A DNA stretch of 64,000 nt, from NCBI RefSeq assembly GCF_900166635.1, contig NZ_LT800497.1, positions 1,568,368 to 1,632,367 on the forward strand. The letters are read 5' to 3'. Positions 47,233 through 55,295 of this stretch are shown piece by piece. The position numbers and the translations under genes were made by a program. Position 1 is the stretch's first letter. Each line of letters begins with the position of its first letter. Under the pieces are notes generated by a model. The model was not told the DNA's origin, searched no databases, and was given only the letters and a program-made list of their open reading frames with translations. Origin of the DNA: Oceanobacillus timonensis (GTDB lineage: Bacteria; Bacillota; Bacilli; Bacillales; Amphibacillaceae).

Positions 47233-48621
47233 ATGGCGAAATCTACAGGAAAGACACCTGTTCAAAAAAATGAGCAATTATCCATCACAATAGAAGATAT
47301 AACACATGAAGGAAGCGGTGTCGGGAAAATAGACGGCTATCCTTTGTTTATTCCGAAGACCTTACCAGGAGAAGAAGCACTTATCAAAGTGGTTAAAGTA
47401 AATAAAAATTATGGTTTCGGGAAACTGCTGGAACTGAAAAAAACAAGCCCGGAGCGTGTGGAGCCAACCTGTCATGTCTATTGTGGAGGGTGCCAGCTCC
47501 AGCACATGAGCTATGCCCTTCAATTACAGATGAAACAGAACCAGGTCCACAATGTGATGAAAAAAATAGCGCATCTGGAGCATGTCCCGGTACATCCGAT
47601 TATCGGTATGGAGGACCCTTCTCATTACCGGAATAAGATACAAATTCCAGTTGATGAAAAAGACGGCGAATTAATCACAGGTTATTATCAAAAAAGAAGC
47701 CACCGGATTTTACAAAATCAAGATACCTGTCATGTGCACAGTCATGCGATGAATGAGGTGCTTCCATTTGTTCGTCATTTAATGAATAAATATGGCGTGA
47801 CAGCTTATGATGAAAAAACACATCGCGGTGAGCTTCGGCATATTATGATTCGGACAGGCCACTTCACGGGAGAAATGATGGTTGTTTTGGTAACTCGTAC
47901 AGCCAAACTTCCGGGTAAAGAACAAATGGTGGAAGAATTGAAGCAGAAGTTTCCTTTTATCCGTTCGATTATGCAGAATATCAATGACCAGCGCACGAAT
48001 GTGATTCTAGGGAAGAAGACAAATGTATTATGGGGTGCATCTTATATTCATGATACGATTGGTGATTTAACGTTTGCGATTTCACCAAAGTCCTTTTATC
48101 AAGTGAACCCTGCACAGACGAAGGTGCTTTATGATAAAGCTTTGGAGTATGCTGCTATTGATGAAAATGATGTCGTTGTTGATGCATACTGCGGCATAGG
48201 TACGATATCTCTGTTCCTTGCTCAAAAAGCGAAAAAAGTTTATGGAATCGAGGTTGTGCCAGAAGCCATTGAAGATGCAAAGAAAAATGCAGCGCATAAT
48301 GGAATAAATAATGCGGAATTTACCGTTGGACAGGCAGAGAAAGTGATGCCGGCTTGGAAGAAAGAAGGCCTGGATCCGAATGTGATTGTTGTCGACCCGC
48401 CTAGAAAAGGCTGTGATCCAGAATTTCTGGATGCGATGATGGCAATGAAACCGGAGCGGATTGTGTATGTTTCTTGTAATCCTTCGACACTGGCACGGGA
48501 TTTGCGTATTTTGGAAGACGGCGGTTATGAGGCGAAGGAAGTACAGCCGGTGGATATGTTTCCGAGTACGGGGCACGTGGAATGTGTGACACACTTACAA
48601 TTCGTTCTAAATAATGACTGA
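47233..48621 (+). CDS. rlmCD: 23S rRNA (uracil-C5)-methyltransferase, RlmCD type
   Basis: The 462-residue protein of the TrmA/RlmD family methylates uracils in 23S rRNA, both U747 and U1939 in B. subtilis. A TRAM domain fills the first ~70 residues. Cys residues in CHVYCGGC near 80 and a later QDTCHVH match the [4Fe-4S] site. The SAM motif DAYCGIGTIS is near 316, and the catalytic Cys lies in VSCNPSTLARDL near 415, after VDPPRKGCD. Confidence 0.92.
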   Translation: MAKSTGKTPVQKNEQLSITIEDITHEGSGVGKIDGYPLFIPKTLPGEEALIKVVKVNKNYGFGKLLELKKTSPERVEPTCHVYCGGCQLQHMSYALQLQMKQNQVHNVMKKIAHLEHVPVHPIIGMEDPSHYRNKIQIPVDEKDGELITGYYQKRSHRILQNQDTCHVHSHAMNEVLPFVRHLMNKYGVTAYDEKTHRGELRHIMIRTGHFTGEMMVVLVTRTAKLPGKEQMVEELKQKFPFIRSIMQNINDQRTNVILGKKTNVLWGASYIHDTIGDLTFAISPKSFYQVNPAQTKVLYDKALEYAAIDENDVVVDAYCGIGTISLFLAQKAKKVYGIEVVPEAIEDAKKNAAHNGINNAEFTVGQAEKVMPAWKKEGLDPNVIVVDPPRKGCDPEFLDAMMAMKPERIVYVSCNPSTLARDLRILEDGGYEAKEVQPVDMFPSTGHVECVTHLQFVLNND

Positions 48622-48631
48622 GAGAGATCAT

Positions 48632-48687
48632 AAACTAAATTGCGTAAATGAGGGCATGTGGCTCTTATTTCGTAGTTTAGTTTTTTA
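48632..48687 (+). terminator. Terminator after rlmCD
   Basis: AAACTAAA (48632-48639) pairs with TTTAGTTT (48676-48683), with further pairing inside, followed by T's. Confidence 0.7.
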
Positions 48688-48689
48688 TA

Positions 48690-48925
48690 TATATAAAGTA
48701 AATGATGAAGAGGGGTAAAAGATGTTATCAATCTGTAGAAAAGATTGATATGAAAAGCTGTGAACTATTGGTATCACAAAAGCTTTGAATGATGACATTC
48801 ATTCAAGAGGATTTTATATTGAAATCCTTTCGCTACATCGACTCTTTTTTTCTCCGAAAAGTCATGTTTTTAATGAAAACATCATAACTTTAGTAAAGAA
48901 GCTTGATCAGATTAGAGGGGAGGGA
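48690..48925. other. Stretch without a supported gene
   Basis: The region upstream of the hydrophilic-protein gene holds only a short hairpin (CAATCT...AGATTG near 48730-48748). The frame of the next gene is open from 48785, but that part has no ribosome site and reads unlike the protein that follows. Confidence 0.4.
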
Positions 48926-48931
48926 ATGCCG

Positions 48932-49237
48932 GTGACTAACGATAAAAACCAAAAAGGCAAAGACGATGATAATATAATTAAAAAGACCTCTCAGGAAGCG
49001 AACAAGTTTTTCGACCATACCGTTGATACGTCCGGTAAAATTATTAAATCAATTTCAGGTGAAGGAGGACTTGTTGGAAAAGCGACCGATGCTTCGGGAA
49101 ATATTTTAAAGGGTGCAGCGGGGAAAGCGAACGATATTATCGAAAAAACATCAGAGGCACCCGGAAATCTTTATAAAAGTGTTAAAGGACGAAAAAATCA
49201 GAGAGGCGAAGAGAGAAAAGACCATAAAGATGAATAG
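48932..49237 (+). CDS. Small hydrophilic repeat protein (hydrophilin-like)
   Basis: The GTG at 48932 lies about seven bases after GGGGAGGG, giving 101 residues; an ATG at 48926 overlaps that site. The protein is almost free of hydrophobic stretches, with imperfect repeats of the form D-x-SG-x-I-x-K (VDTSGKIIKSI, TDASGNILKGA, and a weaker SEAPGNLYKSV). The C-terminus is Lys/Arg/Glu-rich. It resembles stress hydrophilins in composition, but I do not recognise the family. Confidence 0.6.
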   Translation: MTNDKNQKGKDDDNIIKKTSQEANKFFDHTVDTSGKIIKSISGEGGLVGKATDASGNILKGAAGKANDIIEKTSEAPGNLYKSVKGRKNQRGEERKDHKDE

Positions 49238-49244
49238 GATAAGT

Positions 49245-49285
49245 AACAAGAAGCGGCAGGGAATAGGTTCCTGCCGCTTCTTGTT
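49245..49285 (+). terminator. 16-bp perfect terminator stem, target of the intron remnant
   Basis: AACAAGAAGCGGCAGG (49245-49260) pairs exactly with 49270-49285. The intron fragment starts at the next base, where the T-run would be. Confidence 0.85.
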
Positions 49286-49562
49286 ATGCGCCAGGCATGC
49301 GCGCACTCTCTAGGGTTGAAGTCCCGAACTACGAAGGCAGTAACAGTAGTTAGCTTAAGTCAAGGGCGTCTGGGGCGACCCAGAATTTGAAGGAAGCGGC
49401 AAACCTCTGCCCTTAGGAACACGGACTTCATAGAAGGCTAGGTGCACTTGGGTGAGACTGCAATACAAGTCAAAGCCCTCCACTGCACAATAGAAGTATG
49501 AAGAGATATAAATTTGCTTATATGTATTAGAAAGAACATTGCAATAGTCAGGGGCAGATCGA
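49286..49562 (+). mobile_element. Group IIC intron remnant, 5' part only
   Basis: The block has the class C intron layout: TGCGCC-AGGCATG-CGCGCA at the start, CTAGGG..AAGTCCCGAACT, CGAAGGCAG, GTTAGCTTAAGTCAAGGG, GAAGGAAGCGG, GGAACACG-ACTTCATA and AAGGCTAGGT. These match domain I of the Oceanobacillus iheyensis IIC intron as I remember it. Similarity fades near 49510 and can be followed weakly to about 49562. The reverse transcriptase, domain V and domain VI are missing. The first base is A where GTGYG is expected. Confidence 0.85.
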
Positions 49563-49711
49563 TTGTATAAAAAATCAAATATATAGACGTGAAAAAAAAC
49601 GACTTTTTATTAATTCGCAAAGAGGTGCTTTTGATATAAAATCAGCAGTCAAAATAATTAAAAACGATTCCCATGTTATACTAAAACAAAATCCTAAAGC
49701 AGGTGATATGC

Positions 49712-50692
49712 ATGAAGGCTGCTGTAAGCAACTATGATAAAGAGAATAATCAATATGTCGTCATCCAAAATGTATCTGTACCAGTTCCTCGAGAAAATGA
49801 GGTTCTCGTGGAGGTATATGCAACCAGTTTAAATTTTGCGGATCTCTTGGCGGTTAAAGGAGCATATCATCAGCAATCAAGAGAACCCTTCATTCCTGGT
49901 TTTGATTGTGCAGGATATGTTGTCGATAAAGGATCGAAAGTAAAGCATTTTAAAATAGGAGATAGAGTTGCAGGTTTTCCTTCTGGCGGGGCATTTTCAG
50001 AATATGTATGTGTGCATGAAGACTTGCTCTATCCTATGGAGAATAATCTTGATTTTGATGCAGCGGCTGCTTCAATCAGTGTAGGAATCACAGCATATGA
50101 ACTTTTATATAAAGTCGCCGGATTACGAAAAGATGAAACAGCAGTCATACATGCGGCTGCTGGAGGTGTCGGGCTCACATTATTACAACTTGCCAAGCAT
50201 ATTGGAGCTAAAGTGATTGGTGTTGTGGGCAGCGAAACAAAAGCAAAGTTTATCAGACAATATGGTGCTGACTATGTCATTCAACACACAGAAGTTGATT
50301 TTAAAGAAAAAGTGTTACAAATTACAAATGATAAAGGAGCAGATATTGTTTTCGATTCCATCGGAGGGCATACATTTGAAAAAAGTTTTGCCTGTTTAGC
50401 GCCTTATGGCAAGCTAATCACTTTTGGGCATGCTTCCGGGAAAAGCGGAACTGTTCGATCATATGACCTTCATACCACATCGAAAGCTGTTCTTGGCTAC
50501 AGTTCTGGTCAAAGGCAAAAAGACTGCCCGCATGCTTTAAAGACAAGTGCGATTTGTTTTTTCCGTTTAGTAGCAAATGAAGAAATTAAAATACCGATAT
50601 CGCATCATTTTAAATTAAGCGATATAAATGAAGCATTTAAGCGCATGGAGAGCAGAAATGTTATAGGTAAGATGGTCATTTTCAACAGTTGA
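49712..50692 (+). CDS. Zinc-free medium-chain (quinone oxidoreductase-like) NADPH dehydrogenase
   Basis: The 326-residue protein is an MDR-superfamily quinone oxidoreductase. It has no structural zinc Cys cluster. The nucleotide motif AAAGGVGLTLLQLAK is near 148-162, and the N-terminal GroES-like fold includes LNFADLLAVKGAYH near residue 45. I use the ATG at 49712 behind AGGTG rather than the one at 49703. Reduction of quinones or reactive enones with NADPH is likely. It stands alone, between the intron remnant and a terminator. Confidence 0.8.
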   Translation: MKAAVSNYDKENNQYVVIQNVSVPVPRENEVLVEVYATSLNFADLLAVKGAYHQQSREPFIPGFDCAGYVVDKGSKVKHFKIGDRVAGFPSGGAFSEYVCVHEDLLYPMENNLDFDAAAASISVGITAYELLYKVAGLRKDETAVIHAAAGGVGLTLLQLAKHIGAKVIGVVGSETKAKFIRQYGADYVIQHTEVDFKEKVLQITNDKGADIVFDSIGGHTFEKSFACLAPYGKLITFGHASGKSGTVRSYDLHTTSKAVLGYSSGQRQKDCPHALKTSAICFFRLVANEEIKIPISHHFKLSDINEAFKRMESRNVIGKMVIFNS

Positions 50693-50702
50693 TAAAAAAG
50701 GC

Positions 50703-50733
50703 AAAACGTTTATCTATTGATAAGCGTTTTTTT
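50703..50733 (+). terminator. Terminator after the quinone oxidoreductase gene
   Basis: AAACG-TTATC pairs with GATAA-CGTTT, followed by a T-run. Confidence 0.75.
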
Positions 50734-50797
50734 GATAACAGTAGTTTTAAGAAAAAATGCTCGCTTTAAGAACGAAAGTTTGGTATAGTAATAAAAA

Positions 50798-50811
50798 CGA
50801 ACAAATGTTCT
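50798..50811. promoter_or_regulatory. Candidate LexA (SOS) box
   Basis: CGAACAAATGTTCT matches 13 of 14 positions of the Bacillus LexA consensus CGAACRNRYGTTYC. A -10 like TATAGT lies just before it (50784-50789). The next gene starts 212 bases away. Confidence 0.5.
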
Positions 50812-50870
50812 TTTACGGTTGAAGAGGATTTGCCAGTGGTTGTACGATGATGTGCAAATAAATTGTAACC

Positions 50871-50898
50871 GGTTTATCTTTTAAACTGTAGATAAACC
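50871..50898 (+). repeat. 9-bp inverted repeat in the leader of the pRiA4b-like gene
   Basis: GGTTTATCT (50871-50879) pairs with AGATAAACC (50890-50898). No T-run follows. The remainder of 50734-51022 shows no gene. Confidence 0.4.
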
Positions 50899-51022
50899 AA
50901 TTGCTCATGTATAAATTATCCTGCGAGGTTGCATGTAATCTTGCTTGGCATTAGAAATAATGTTTCATATAATAAAGTTAGTTATAAAAAACTTGGAACT
51001 AAGTAAGATTGGAGGGAAAAAA

Positions 51023-52069
51023 GTGAAAAACAATAGGAACATGACAAACGAAGAAATTGCTCCTGTTCGTCTGCATCTGGAATTAACAGATGATTACTTG
51101 TCAGATTTTGAAAAAAGAATGTTGAAAAGATATGGGGAGTCCTTAGATGGTAAGTCTATATCAAGGGATATTCTTATTCCGTCTGACATGCCGCTGCACA
51201 ATCTGCATTATGCAATTCAAAAATTATTTGGATGGAAGAATTCGCATCTGCGCAAATTTCAGTTGCCAAAGTCTGTCTATCAAAATTTAACCGGTAATAC
51301 AGTAAAAGGCTGGTCCGATTTAGTAGGCGATCTTTTTCAACCGCCTTCTGAAGCAGAGCGTGATATTTTTTGGGATGAAGATTACAGAAGTGGAAGTATT
51401 AATACGTGGCTGAAGAAAAAGTATACAGGCCCTTATGTATATGGCGGAAATTTAGAGCATCCGGAAGCGGCAAAACAAGACATACAGCAGATGTTAGATC
51501 ATTTTTCAATGATAGAGGTACAGGAATCAGTCAGGGACTATCTGGATCGGATGAAAGAGAATCCGGATGCCGAAAGGAAAACCTTGCGAAAAGCACCTTT
51601 AATTGATCTGACACTTGATGAAATGAATGCTACTCTCACAATGGAGGGCGGTAAGGATAGTTTGTTGGAACGTTTAGAAGCAGATAAGCTGCTGGCTGCA
51701 CAAAATGAATCCATGAATGATGAAGCGTTGTTTCCGGTTACCAGAGAACTGTTTTATCAATACGATTTTGGAGATAATTGGACGGTGACTATAACAAAAC
51801 ATGCGGATTATGCAGATTTACTGCAACAAAATCTGATTGGTGAAGAAGAGCTTACGATAGCGGAGGCGGAAGTCTTGGATAAGCATAAGCCAATATGCAT
51901 TCATAAACAAGGAATCAACGTTTATGATGATGTTGGCGGATTAAGCGGCTTTGCGGAATTTTTAGGGGCGATTTATGAAGGAGATAAATCGGAAGCATCA
52001 GAAGCACGTGCATGGGCAAAGAGTCTTGGCTGGAACGTGCAAAAAATATCCAATAAAAAGATGTTATAA
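51023..52069 (+). CDS. pRiA4b ORF-3-like protein
   Basis: The 348-residue protein carries the PRiA4_ORF3 fold (named from an Agrobacterium plasmid), recognised by LHNLHYAIQKLFGWKNSHLRKF near 60-80 and FYQYDFGDNWTVTI near 245-258. A helical insertion separates the two parts. The GTG at 51023 follows GGAGGG; the frame is open from 50945 without a better site. The biochemical role of the family is unknown. A possible LexA box lies upstream. Confidence 0.75.
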   Translation: MKNNRNMTNEEIAPVRLHLELTDDYLSDFEKRMLKRYGESLDGKSISRDILIPSDMPLHNLHYAIQKLFGWKNSHLRKFQLPKSVYQNLTGNTVKGWSDLVGDLFQPPSEAERDIFWDEDYRSGSINTWLKKKYTGPYVYGGNLEHPEAAKQDIQQMLDHFSMIEVQESVRDYLDRMKENPDAERKTLRKAPLIDLTLDEMNATLTMEGGKDSLLERLEADKLLAAQNESMNDEALFPVTRELFYQYDFGDNWTVTITKHADYADLLQQNLIGEEELTIAEAEVLDKHKPICIHKQGINVYDDVGGLSGFAEFLGAIYEGDKSEASEARAWAKSLGWNVQKISNKKML

Positions 52070-52206
52070 TGATTGGTTTACAGCACAATTATAAGAAGGA
52101 ATAATGGTTTGCAAACAAATCAAGAAATATTGTAACGTTTAACAAGGCATCATCTAAAAGGCACCCTTATAAAAGATGATACACCTATAAAAAAGGAGAG
52201 AGCTGA

Positions 52207-52641
52207 ATGGTACAAGGAGTAGAATTTGATTTTGTAGTTAAAGACAGCAAAACAGCATTGGAACAATATAAATCCATTTTTGATGTAGAAGTGGTAGAGA
52301 AGACCAATTTTAAGGTTGGGAATAACGAAGCGGTATTTACTATTTATGGTACACGATTCCATATGCTTGATGAAAATCCGGAATATCAATTATTTGCACC
52401 AAAAGAAGGTCAAGCCCAATCCTTTTGGTTTAATGTAACGGTTCCAGATATCCAAGAAACATATGATAAAGCAATGGCTGCCAATGCAACAGAGATTCAG
52501 CCAGTCACAAGAATGGAAGAAATGGGTATTTCCAATGCAATGTTTTTAGATAGCTTTGGCTATGTGTGGATGCTGCATGAAGTGCATCGTGAAGTTTCTT
52601 TTGAAGAACGTGTGGATATTTTAAGTAAAGATTTTGAATAG
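52207..52641 (+). CDS. VOC-family (PhnB/glyoxalase-like) protein
   Basis: This 144-residue vicinal-oxygen-chelate-fold protein has two beta-alpha-beta-beta-beta modules. The [10 protein letters not shown] and [14 protein letters not shown] segments are typical of PhnB-like members; possible metal ligands include His52 and the late Glu. The function is unassigned. It lies 13 bases before the macro-domain gene and probably shares its transcript. Confidence 0.8.
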   Translation: MVQGVEFDFVVKDSKTALEQYKSIFDVEVVEKTNFKVGNNEAVFTIYGTRFHMLDENPEYQLFAPKEGQAQSFWFNVTVPDIQETYDKAMAANATEIQPVTRMEEMGISNAMFLDSFGYVWMLHEVHREVSFEERVDILSKDFE

Positions 52642-52654
52642 AGGTGATGCTCGT

Positions 52655-53161
52655 ATGCCATTTAAAATCATTCAAAATGATATAACAAAAGTTCATACAG
52701 ATGCTATCGTGAACCCTGCTAATTCCACATTGTTAGGAGGAGGCGGGGCTGATGGAGCCATTCACCGTGCGGCAGGACCTGAATTATATGAAGAATGCCG
52801 TACTCTCGGCGGTTGTGAAACTGGGCAAGCGAAAATAACAAAAGGTTATCAGTTACCTGCTGACTATGTTATTCACACCGTCGGGCCGGTTTGGCACGGC
52901 GGAAAAGAGAATGAAGAGAAACTGTTAGCAGATTGCTATAAAAATTCCCTTCATTTAGCGAAGGAATATCAATTGGAAAGCATTGCTTTTCCGCTTATCT
53001 CTGCTGGTGTTTATGGGTATCCTAAAGAACAAGCATTTAAAGTTGCTGTTTCGGTTATTCATGACTTTTTGTCAGGGAATGAGATGGATGTTTACTTTAT
53101 TGGATTTGATGAGGAAACATTTACGTTGATGAAGAAGTGGTATGAATCTATTACGGAATGA
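52655..53161 (+). CDS. Macro-domain protein (O-acetyl-ADP-ribose deacetylase type)
   Basis: The 168-residue macro domain is of the YmdB type, which hydrolyses O-acetyl-ADP-ribose or removes mono-ADP-ribose. The motif [23 protein letters not shown] at about 19-41 provides the catalytic Asn and the Asp, and [10 protein letters not shown] near 119 is the second ligand loop. I use the ATG at 52655, behind GAGGTGAT. Confidence 0.88.
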   Translation: MPFKIIQNDITKVHTDAIVNPANSTLLGGGGADGAIHRAAGPELYEECRTLGGCETGQAKITKGYQLPADYVIHTVGPVWHGGKENEEKLLADCYKNSLHLAKEYQLESIAFPLISAGVYGYPKEQAFKVAVSVIHDFLSGNEMDVYFIGFDEETFTLMKKWYESITE

Positions 53162-53185
53162 TGATGAGTAATACAGTAGAAGATA

Positions 53186-53229
53186 AAAGCGGAAGACTTC
53201 TTTTTGGATATAGAAGTCTTCCGTTTTCG
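53186..53229 (+). terminator. Bidirectional terminator between the macro-domain and isochorismatase genes
   Basis: CGGAAGACTTCT (53190-53201) pairs with AGAAGTCTTCCG (53212-53223), flanked by A's and T's. Confidence 0.85.
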
Positions 53230-53241
53230 TTTAAAATTGAA

Positions 53242-53796
53242 TTAGTTTCTAGTAGCTAAAAAATTCTCCGTAGAATCTATAGTAGCATACATCCCATCAA
53301 GTGCACCGACAAAAGCATAATGAACTTGTTCAGCTGGAACTTCTTTGCCATCATAAGCTAAGCTTCTTGTAGCACATGCATCTTCAATAAGCGTTGTATC
53401 ATAACCCAAATCCACTGCTGCTCTCACTGTTGCGTCGATACACATATGCGTCATCATACCTACGACAATAACGTTGGTTATGCCTTTTTCTTTTAATTTG
53501 CTTTCTAATTCTGTGTTTAAAAAGCTGTTCGGAAAATGTTTTGTAATAACACTTTCATTTTCTAATGGAAGAACAGCCTCATTTATATTTGCTCCTTCCG
53601 TATCTGGAAGAAAGAAACCTAATGATGGATCACTGGCAATATGCTGAATATGAAAAATATTATCTTTTTGATTCTGTCTGAACCATTCCAGCACTTTGGC
53701 AGCGTTAGAAGCTGCTTTGTCAGTGTTTACTAGTTCCATATTTCCGTTTGGAAAATAGTCGTTTTGAATATCTACAATAATTAAAGCTGTACTCAT
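53242..53796 (-). CDS. Isochorismatase-family cysteine hydrolase
   Basis: The 184-residue protein has the Asp-Lys-Cys triad: Asp9 in LIIVDIQNDYF, Lys in TKHFPNSF near residue 86, and Cys in MMTHMCIDATVR near residue 119. The ATG at 53796 follows GAGGTGAT. Members range from nicotinamidases to N-carbamoyl hydrolases; the substrate here is not clear. It diverges from an Lrp-type regulator that may control it. Confidence 0.85.
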   Translation of the reverse strand: MSTALIIVDIQNDYFPNGNMELVNTDKAASNAAKVLEWFRQNQKDNIFHIQHIASDPSLGFFLPDTEGANINEAVLPLENESVITKHFPNSFLNTELESKLKEKGITNVIVVGMMTHMCIDATVRAAVDLGYDTTLIEDACATRSLAYDGKEVPAEQVHYAFVGALDGMYATIDSTENFLATRN

Positions 53797-53839
53797 TATT
53801 ATCACCTCATGAAAAAATTTGTTATAATACCATGATAAA

Positions 53840-53865
53840 CGATACGTCGATTTCTATCGATACGT
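53840..53865. promoter_or_regulatory. Direct repeat CGATACGT between the isochorismatase and Lrp genes
   Basis: CGATACGT occurs at 53840-53847 and 53858-53865, 18 bases apart start to start, in the 118-base divergent region. This is a candidate Lrp-type operator. Confidence 0.45.
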
Positions 53866-53914
53866 TGATGAAACACTTTTAAGGCAAATCATTTCACAAT
53901 GAAAGGAATAGATT

Positions 53915-54355
53915 ATGGAACTTGATAATATTGATGTTCAAATACTTCAGTTACTATCTGAAAATTCGCGTATACAGTGGAAAGACTTAGGAAAGCAGAT
54001 TCATATGACAGGGCAAGCGGTAGGAAATCGTATTAAAAGACTTGAGGATAATGGTGTAATTAAATCGTATTCGATTATTGTAGATGAAATGAAATTAGGG
54101 CTTTCTTATACAGCTTTTGTCATTATATATATGAAAACAGCAGATCATCATGCATTTTTAGAGTTTACCAATAACCAAAAAGAAATTGTGGAAGTTCATC
54201 GGGTGTCGGGAGAAGGCTGTTACCATTTACAAATAAAAGTTCGTTCGCAAGACCAGTTAAACCTCGTCCTTAATAAAATACTTGACTATGGAAATTATAA
54301 GTTGTATTTATCTATTAAAGAAACAAAGCAGGGTAACCCATTAAGCGCGACTTGA
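53915..54355 (+). CDS. Lrp/AsnC-family transcriptional regulator
   Basis: The 146-residue protein has an N-terminal helix-turn-helix (DVQILQLLSENSRIQWKDLGKQI then TGQAVGNRIKRLEDNGVI) and a RAM-type ligand domain with a VSGEGCYHLQIKV segment. It resembles the B. subtilis LrpC/YwrC group. AAAGGAA precedes the ATG. The divergent hydrolase gene is its likeliest target. Confidence 0.88.
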   Translation: MELDNIDVQILQLLSENSRIQWKDLGKQIHMTGQAVGNRIKRLEDNGVIKSYSIIVDEMKLGLSYTAFVIIYMKTADHHAFLEFTNNQKEIVEVHRVSGEGCYHLQIKVRSQDQLNLVLNKILDYGNYKLYLSIKETKQGNPLSAT

Positions 54356-54496
54356 TTTACCTTCTAGATGAAAAATGTTGATGTTTAAAAATGATTCCCA
54401 AAATCCAAGAAACTAACATGCGCAGTGCCAATTTGATGCGAAAGAAAGGTAGTTGTGAATGTATTCAAGAGCAGTATATATTAAAACAGACTTTAA

Positions 54497-54521
54497 ATAC
54501 CTTGTGGGGGTATAGTATAAT
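54497..54521 (+). promoter_or_regulatory. CsoR site 1, in the csoR promoter
   Basis: ATACC-N7-GGTAT (54497-54513) overlaps a promoter whose -10 is TATAAT (54516-54521). It should give copper-relieved autorepression of csoR. Confidence 0.75.
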
Positions 54522-54577
54522 GAAATCAGAAACAAATTAGATTTAAATAATCCTTGGAGTAAGAGAGGAGAATGAAT

Positions 54578-54925
54578 ATGGGAAAGACTGCTGAACATAT
54601 GAATCCAATAGAACAGAAGAAAATGTGCTGTGTAGAAGAAGGAGAAGATCCCAATGCATATATGCCCGATGAACTCCAACGAAATTTAATGAATCGCATG
54701 AGTCGAATCGAAGGACAGGTGAAAGGTGTTAAACGTATGATTGACCGCAATGTATATTGTGATGATATCTTAACGCAAATGTCGGCGGTACAATCTGCTT
54801 TACATTCTGTTTCAAGGCTGCTTTTAGAAAGCCATATAAACACCTGTGTAATGGACAGATTAGAGAATAAGGATCCAGAAATTGTGGAAGAATTTATGAC
54901 AACCATCTCAAAAATGATAAAATAA
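54578..54925 (+). CDS. csoR: Copper-sensing repressor CsoR
   Basis: CsoR is an all-helical repressor released from DNA by Cu(I). The Cu ligands Cys, His and Cys are visible in RNVYCDDIL and LLESHINTCV, the complete copper set rather than the sulfur-sensing CstR or nickel-type set. The N-terminus has an extra MCCVEE stretch. I use the ATG at 54578 because AGAGGAG overlaps the earlier ATG at 54572, giving 115 residues. It heads the copper block. Confidence 0.9.
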   Translation: MGKTAEHMNPIEQKKMCCVEEGEDPNAYMPDELQRNLMNRMSRIEGQVKGVKRMIDRNVYCDDILTQMSAVQSALHSVSRLLLESHINTCVMDRLENKDPEIVEEFMTTISKMIK

Positions 54926-54936
54926 AAATTTTTCAC

Positions 54937-54967
54937 TTGACAATACCTATCAGGGGTATGGTAATAT
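54937..54967 (+). promoter_or_regulatory. CsoR site 2, in the copZ promoter
   Basis: The -35 TTGACA (54937-54942) is directly followed by ATACC-N7-GGTAT (54943-54959), then a GTAATAT -10 region. The operator fills the spacer. Confidence 0.8.
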
Positions 54968-54999
54968 GAAAATGAATCAAATATTAGGAGGTAATTTAA

Positions 55000-55206
55000 A
55001 TGGAAAATAAAACACTCAATGTACAAGGAATGTCTTGCGGTCATTGCGTTCAATCTATTGAAGGGAATGTAGGAGAATTGAATGGAGTGGAATCCGTCAA
55101 AGTACATTTAGAAGATGGAAAAGTAGACGTATCTTTTGATTCAGAACAAGTCGGTTTAAAAGAAATTACAGAAGTAATCGAAGAACAAGGCTATGATGTT
55201 GCTTAA
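55000..55206 (+). CDS. copZ: Copper chaperone CopZ
   Basis: CopZ carries Cu(I) to the CopA pump. The 68-residue heavy-metal-associated domain has the Cu motif GMSCGHC at about 10-16 and a family-typical IEEQGYDV end. The ATG follows GGAGG. A terminator and a second CsoR-type site separate it from copA, so copZ can be made on its own. Confidence 0.93.
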   Translation: MENKTLNVQGMSCGHCVQSIEGNVGELNGVESVKVHLEDGKVDVSFDSEQVGLKEITEVIEEQGYDVA

Positions 55207-55220
55207 TATAGAAGGAAGAT

Positions 55221-55250
55221 GATCGTGCTGTTTCAGCACGATCCCCTTTT
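55221..55250 (+). terminator. Terminator between copZ and copA
   Basis: ATCGTGCT pairs with AGCACGAT over a short loop, followed by CCCCTTTTT. Confidence 0.75.
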
Positions 55251-55280
55251 TGAAATTTAAATACCCCTATAAGGTATATG
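55250..55280 (+). promoter_or_regulatory. CsoR site 3 and promoter of copA
   Basis: ATACC-N7-GGTAT (55261-55277) lies after a TTGAAA -35 candidate (55250-55255), with a TATAT -10 at 55275. It has the same geometry as sites 1 and 2. Confidence 0.72.
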
Positions 55281-55295
55281 GAGAGGTGAAAAACA

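Noticed and set aside
48082..48594. A 170-codon minus-strand frame opposite rlmCD
   Set aside because: It lies over the SAM-binding and catalytic motifs of a well-conserved enzyme and lacks a ribosome site.
49563..49711. A 3' end of the group II intron downstream of the fragment
   Set aside because: I found no domain V-like stem or a domain VI with bulged A before the next gene, and no reverse transcriptase frame.
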